Origin: Hyphomicrobiales bacterium
GTDB lineage: Bacteria; Pseudomonadota; Alphaproteobacteria; Rhizobiales; Beijerinckiaceae
Direction: 5' to 3'
Assembly: GCA_028290085.1 (NCBI GenBank)
Contig: JAQGKN010000244.1
Coordinates: 1 to 8,727, forward strand
Length of the DNA: 8,727 nucleotides
The stretch's first letter is position 1, and each line of letters starts with the position of its first letter. The notes beneath the pieces were generated by a model that worked only from the letters and a program-made list of their open reading frames with translations, did no database searches and had not been told where the DNA came from. The position numbers and the translations under genes were made by a program. This document shows positions 6,464 through 8,727 of this stretch, in pieces.

Positions 6464-8039
6464 TCATCAACTTGTAGTTGATGGCGTCGAGCAGCGCCTG
6501 AAAGGACGCGTCGATGATGTTGGCGGAAACGCCGACCGTCGACCAGCGTTCGCCCTTTGCATCGCCGAATTCGATCAGCACGCGCGTCACGGCGTCCGTG
6601 CCGCCCTGGAAGACGCGTACGCGATAGTCGAGCAGTTCCAGATCTTCGATGAAGCGCTGGTATTTGCCGAGATCCTTGCGCAAGGCGAGATCGAGCGCGT
6701 TGACGGGACCGTTGCCTTCCGCCACCGAGATCAGCGTCTCGCCGTCCACCGAGACTTTCACGACCGCCTCCGACACGCTGACAAGCACGCCGTTGGCGTT
6801 GTGGCGGCGCTCGGACTCGACGCGGAAGCGCTCGACCTCGAAATAGGCGGGCACCTGACCCAGAATCTTGCGGGCGAGAAGCTCGAAGGAGGCGTCCGCG
6901 CCTTCATAAGCATAGCCGAGCGCCTCCTTCTCCTTCACTTCGTCGAGCAGGCGCAGCACGCGCGGATCGTCCTTCGCCACATCGACGCCGAGGCGGTCGA
7001 GTTCGGACAGGATGTTTGATTTGCCCGCCTGATCGGAGACCAGCACCTTGCGGCGATTGCCGACACTTTCGGGCGGCACATGCTCGTAGGTGCGCGGGTC
7101 CTTCAGCACGGCTGAGGCATGAATGCCCGCCTTGGTCGCGAAGGCCGAGGCGCCGACATAAGGCGCATGACGGTCGGGCGCGCGGTTGAGCAATTCGTCC
7201 AGCGTGTGACTGACCTTGGTGAGGCTCGCGAGTTGCGCGGCATCGACCCCGATTTCGAAACGCTCCGCGTAATCGGGCTTCAGCAGCAATGTCGGAATGA
7301 TCGTCACGAGATTGGCGTTGCCGCAGCGCTCGCCAAGACCGTTCAGCGTGCCCTGAATCTGGCGCACGCCCCCGCGTACAGCGGCGAAGGAATTGGCGAC
7401 GCCATTGCCGGTGTCGTCATGCGCGTGAATGCCCAGATGCGAGCCGGGGATGGTGCGCGCAACCGCCGTGACGATGGCCTCGATCTCATGGGGCAGCGTG
7501 CCGCCGTTGGTGTCGCAAAGCACGACCCAGCGCGCGCCCGCCTCGTAGGCCGTCTGCGCGCAACGCAGCGCATAGTCAGGATTGGCCTTGTAGCCGTCGA
7601 AGAAATGCTCGCAATCGAGGATTGCCTCGCGACCGGCCGCTCGCACATGACGGATCGAATCCGAGATGCCCTCGACGTTTTCATCCAGCGTGCAGCCGAG
7701 CGCGACATGGACATGATAGTCCCATGTCTTGGCCACAAACGTGATCGTGTCAGCCTGCGCTTCGAGAAGTGCTGCGACACCGGGGTCATTGGCAGCCGAG
7801 CGGCCTGCCCGCTTGGTCATGCCGAAAGCCGCGAATTTGGCCTTCATCTTCGGCTTGCGCGAAAAGAACTCGGTGTCGAGCGGATTGGCGCCGGGATAGC
7901 CGCCCTCCACGTAATCGATGCCGAGCCCATCGAGCAGCGCGGCAATGTTGCGCTTGTCTTCCAACGAGAAGTCGACGCCGGTGGTCTGCGCGCCGTCGCG
8001 CAGGGTCGTGTCAAAGAGAGTGAGACGTTCGCGGGTCAT
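6450..8039 (-). CDS. cimA: Citramalate synthase
   Basis: A 529-residue protein of the TIGR00977 citramalate synthase type, condensing pyruvate and acetyl-CoA to citramalate, the first step of the threonine-independent route to 2-oxobutyrate and isoleucine; cytoplasmic. The HMGL/IPMS catalytic barrel occupies about 5-275: TLFDTTLRDGAQ (7-18; Arg14, Asp15), metal-ligand motif HAHDDTG (205-211) and NGLGERCGNANL (233-244, Asn241). The C-terminal LeuA-type dimerisation/regulatory domain spans about 390-525, where end-product feedback would act. Length fits the family. The start at ATG 8039 is chosen because the barrel begins immediately, GGGAAAAAG lies just upstream, and its A is the last base of the GNAT stop (TGATG, 8041-8037). 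The frame is open 18 codons further but that part lies inside the GNAT gene. Related 2-isopropylmalate or homocitrate synthases are less likely given the whole-length match to the citramalate type. Confidence 0.94.
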   Translation of the reverse strand: MTRERLTLFDTTLRDGAQTTGVDFSLEDKRNIAALLDGLGIDYVEGGYPGANPLDTEFFSRKPKMKAKFAAFGMTKRAGRSAANDPGVAALLEAQADTITFVAKTWDYHVHVALGCTLDENVEGISDSIRHVRAAGREAILDCEHFFDGYKANPDYALRCAQTAYEAGARWVVLCDTNGGTLPHEIEAIVTAVARTIPGSHLGIHAHDDTGNGVANSFAAVRGGVRQIQGTLNGLGERCGNANLVTIIPTLLLKPDYAERFEIGVDAAQLASLTKVSHTLDELLNRAPDRHAPYVGASAFATKAGIHASAVLKDPRTYEHVPPESVGNRRKVLVSDQAGKSNILSELDRLGVDVAKDDPRVLRLLDEVKEKEALGYAYEGADASFELLARKILGQVPAYFEVERFRVESERRHNANGVLVSVSEAVVKVSVDGETLISVAEGNGPVNALDLALRKDLGKYQRFIEDLELLDYRVRVFQGGTDAVTRVLIEFGDAKGERWSTVGVSANIIDASFQALLDAINYKLMKAGA

Positions 8040-8524
8040 CAGCTTTTTCCCGGGGCGACGAGTTCTTTGGACATTGTCGTGTTGCCGAGCCATTCGTCGG
8101 CGACGACACGCGTGTTGCGGCTTTGCGGAATATAGCCGCGTTGCAGGAAGAACGGCTCGGCCGTGTCGCTGGCATCGACGGTGAGCTTCTTGGCACCGCG
8201 CGCGGTGGCGATCTTTTCGAGCGCATCGCAGAGCAGCGTGCCGACGCCGTGACGCGCGGCGGAGGGCAGCACGTAAAGAAGATCGATCTCCTCCGTGCCG
8301 CGCAGCGACACAAAGCCGACGGGCTCACCTTCGATGGTGGCGATGAGCGTCAGGCCCACGGCAAGACGAGCGGCAAAAGCCTCCTCATCATCAGCCACGG
8401 CAGCCCAGGCCCCGCGCTGCGCTTCGGTGTAGTCCTCTTCCGTCAGGTCCTCGATGCTGGCTTGAAAGATCGCAGCGAGGCTGGCGGCGTCGGTGGGGAG
8501 ATAGGGGCGAAGCGCGGGGGTCAT
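8039..8524 (-). CDS. GNAT-family N-acetyltransferase
   Basis: A 161-residue single-domain GNAT. It opens with the usual beta strand (MTPALRPYLPTDAASLAAIF), has the central LLYVLPSAARHGVGTLL segment with the acetyl-CoA-binding R-H-G-V-G-T loop (91-96), and ends with VDASDTAEPFFLQRGY (116-131), close to the YafP-like subgroup. The substrate cannot be read from sequence; small molecules or protein N-termini are both possible. The start at ATG 8524 has GGAAG eight nt upstream (8532-8536 on the plus strand). An open frame to 8569 exists but enters the palindromic repeat and lacks family similarity. The stop overlaps the cimA start by one base, so the two are very probably translated from one mRNA; this does not by itself mean a shared pathway. 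Confidence 0.9.
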   Translation of the reverse strand: MTPALRPYLPTDAASLAAIFQASIEDLTEEDYTEAQRGAWAAVADDEEAFAARLAVGLTLIATIEGEPVGFVSLRGTEEIDLLYVLPSAARHGVGTLLCDALEKIATARGAKKLTVDASDTAEPFFLQRGYIPQSRNTRVVADEWLGNTTMSKELVAPGKS

Positions 8525-8531
8525 GGATGGG

Positions 8532-8536
8532 CTTCC
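8532..8536 (-). promoter_or_regulatory. Ribosome-binding site that fixes the GNAT start
   Basis: Reads GGAAG on the minus strand, eight nt before ATG 8524. It supports this start over the upstream in-frame codon at 8569, which falls inside the repeat. Confidence 0.6.
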
Positions 8537-8558
8537 AGTGTCACAAACAACGCGGCCT

Positions 8559-8683
8559 GCTTCTCCCAATGGGAGAAGCTGTCTGCGGAGCAGACTGATG
8601 AGGGGTTGCGGTCCCGGGTTCCGAGGGTGCGTAACCCCTCACCCGGCCGCGCTGCGGCCCCCCTCTCCCAATGGGAGAGGGGG
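8559..8683. repeat. Palindromic intergenic repeat cluster (two TCTCCCAATGGGAGA cores)
   Basis: Five inverted repeats lie end to end. (1) 8559-8567/8571-8579, 9 bp, loop AAT. (2) GTCTGC/GCAGAC at 8581-8586/8590-8595, loop GGA. (3) 8599-8610/8630-8641, 12 bp with one G-U, enclosing a CCCGGG. (4) GGCCGC/GCGGCC at 8645-8650/8654-8659, loop GCT. (5) 8659-8669/8673-8683, 11 bp, loop AAT. Hairpins 1 and 5 share the 15-nt core TCTCCCAATGGGAGA (8562-8576 and 8664-8678). This arrangement, with CCCCTCACCCGGCCGCGCTGCGG between palindromes split over elements 3 and 4, matches dispersed intergenic repeats I recall from many Alphaproteobacteria and other GC-rich Proteobacteria. It begins 35 nt upstream of the GNAT start, so it may be transcribed in the GNAT-cimA leader or end the upstream transcript. 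Confidence 0.8.
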
Positions 8684-8699
8684 TTAGAAATCGCTCCCC

Positions 8700-8727
8700 T
8701 CACCGCTTCACCTCCCACACCGTCACC
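8700..8727 (-). CDS. Possible 3' end of a gene entering from the right edge
   Basis: On the minus strand the last bases read V-T-V-W-E-V-K-R followed by TGA (8702-8700), just upstream of the repeat. The short tail resembles the Trp-containing C-termini of cysteinyl-tRNA synthetases (T-x-W-E-x-x-R), and I recall cysS beside GNAT and cimA genes in some Hyphomicrobiales, but eight codons cannot settle it. It could equally be unrelated or non-coding sequence. Confidence 0.35.

Noticed and set aside
8040..8093. 18-codon N-terminal extension of CimA
   Set aside because: It lies within the GNAT coding sequence, and the conserved barrel begins right after ATG 8039, which is coupled to the GNAT stop.
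7119..8135. Open frame of 338 codons on the plus strand over cimA
   Set aside because: Antisense to a complete citramalate synthase and running into the GNAT gene; no motif, no ribosome-binding site.
8559..8683. CRISPR array or tandem-repeat reading of the two CTCCCAATGGGAG copies
   Set aside because: Only two palindromic copies of 15 nt, with an 87-nt structured interval; no spacer regularity and no cas gene in view.
8521..8718. Minus-strand 65-codon open frame through the repeat (peptide with NPLSHWERG and FSHWEKQ)
   Set aside because: It is a translation of the palindromic repeat itself; the two similar peptide bits come from the repeated TCTCCCAATGGGAGA core.

Overview
The window is GC-rich (roughly 60% or more by eye) and looks like the chromosome of an alphaproteobacterium, most likely a member of Hyphomicrobiales (Rhizobiales). 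The reasons are the TIGR00977-type citramalate synthase, the Atm1-type exporter, a single-pass LysM protein next to a LOG-family gene, and a CTCCCAATGGGAG-type palindromic repeat. I cannot name a genus from the sequence alone. Genes are tightly packed and I see no phage, transposase, CRISPR array, tRNA or rRNA.

Layout, left to right. (1) 2-2172, plus strand: the 3' part of a circularly permuted ATP-grasp/alpha-E fusion gene, whose 5' part lies outside the window. It overlaps by GTGA a gene for a bacterial transglutaminase-like protein. This is the known but poorly understood amidoligase/transglutaminase module. (2) 2175-5297, minus strand: a membrane-anchored LysM protein gene followed 33 nt later by an Atm1/ABCB7-type ABC exporter. 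The exporter ends 2 nt from the end of the transglutaminase gene (convergent). (3) 5404-6006, plus strand: a LOG-family nucleoside monophosphate phosphoribohydrolase, divergent from the LysM gene across about 100 nt. (4) 6087-6443, plus strand: a small secreted protein of unknown function with a strong Shine-Dalgarno sequence. (5) 6450-8524, minus strand: a GNAT acetyltransferase gene followed by cimA, coupled by a TGATG overlap. A hairpin spans the facing stop codons of the small secreted gene and cimA. (6) 8559-8683: a cluster of nested palindromes that I read as a dispersed intergenic repeat. (7) 8700-8727, minus strand: eight codons that could be the 3' end of another gene.

The genes belong to separate functions: cell-envelope or peptide modification (ATP-grasp/alpha-E/transglutaminase, LysM), glutathione-linked export (Atm1), nucleotide metabolism (LOG) and isoleucine precursor synthesis (CimA). 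I do not see a wholly new multigene system. The most under-explained items are the ATP-grasp/alpha-E/transglutaminase module, the small secreted Cys-pair protein and the structured repeat in front of the GNAT-cimA transcript.
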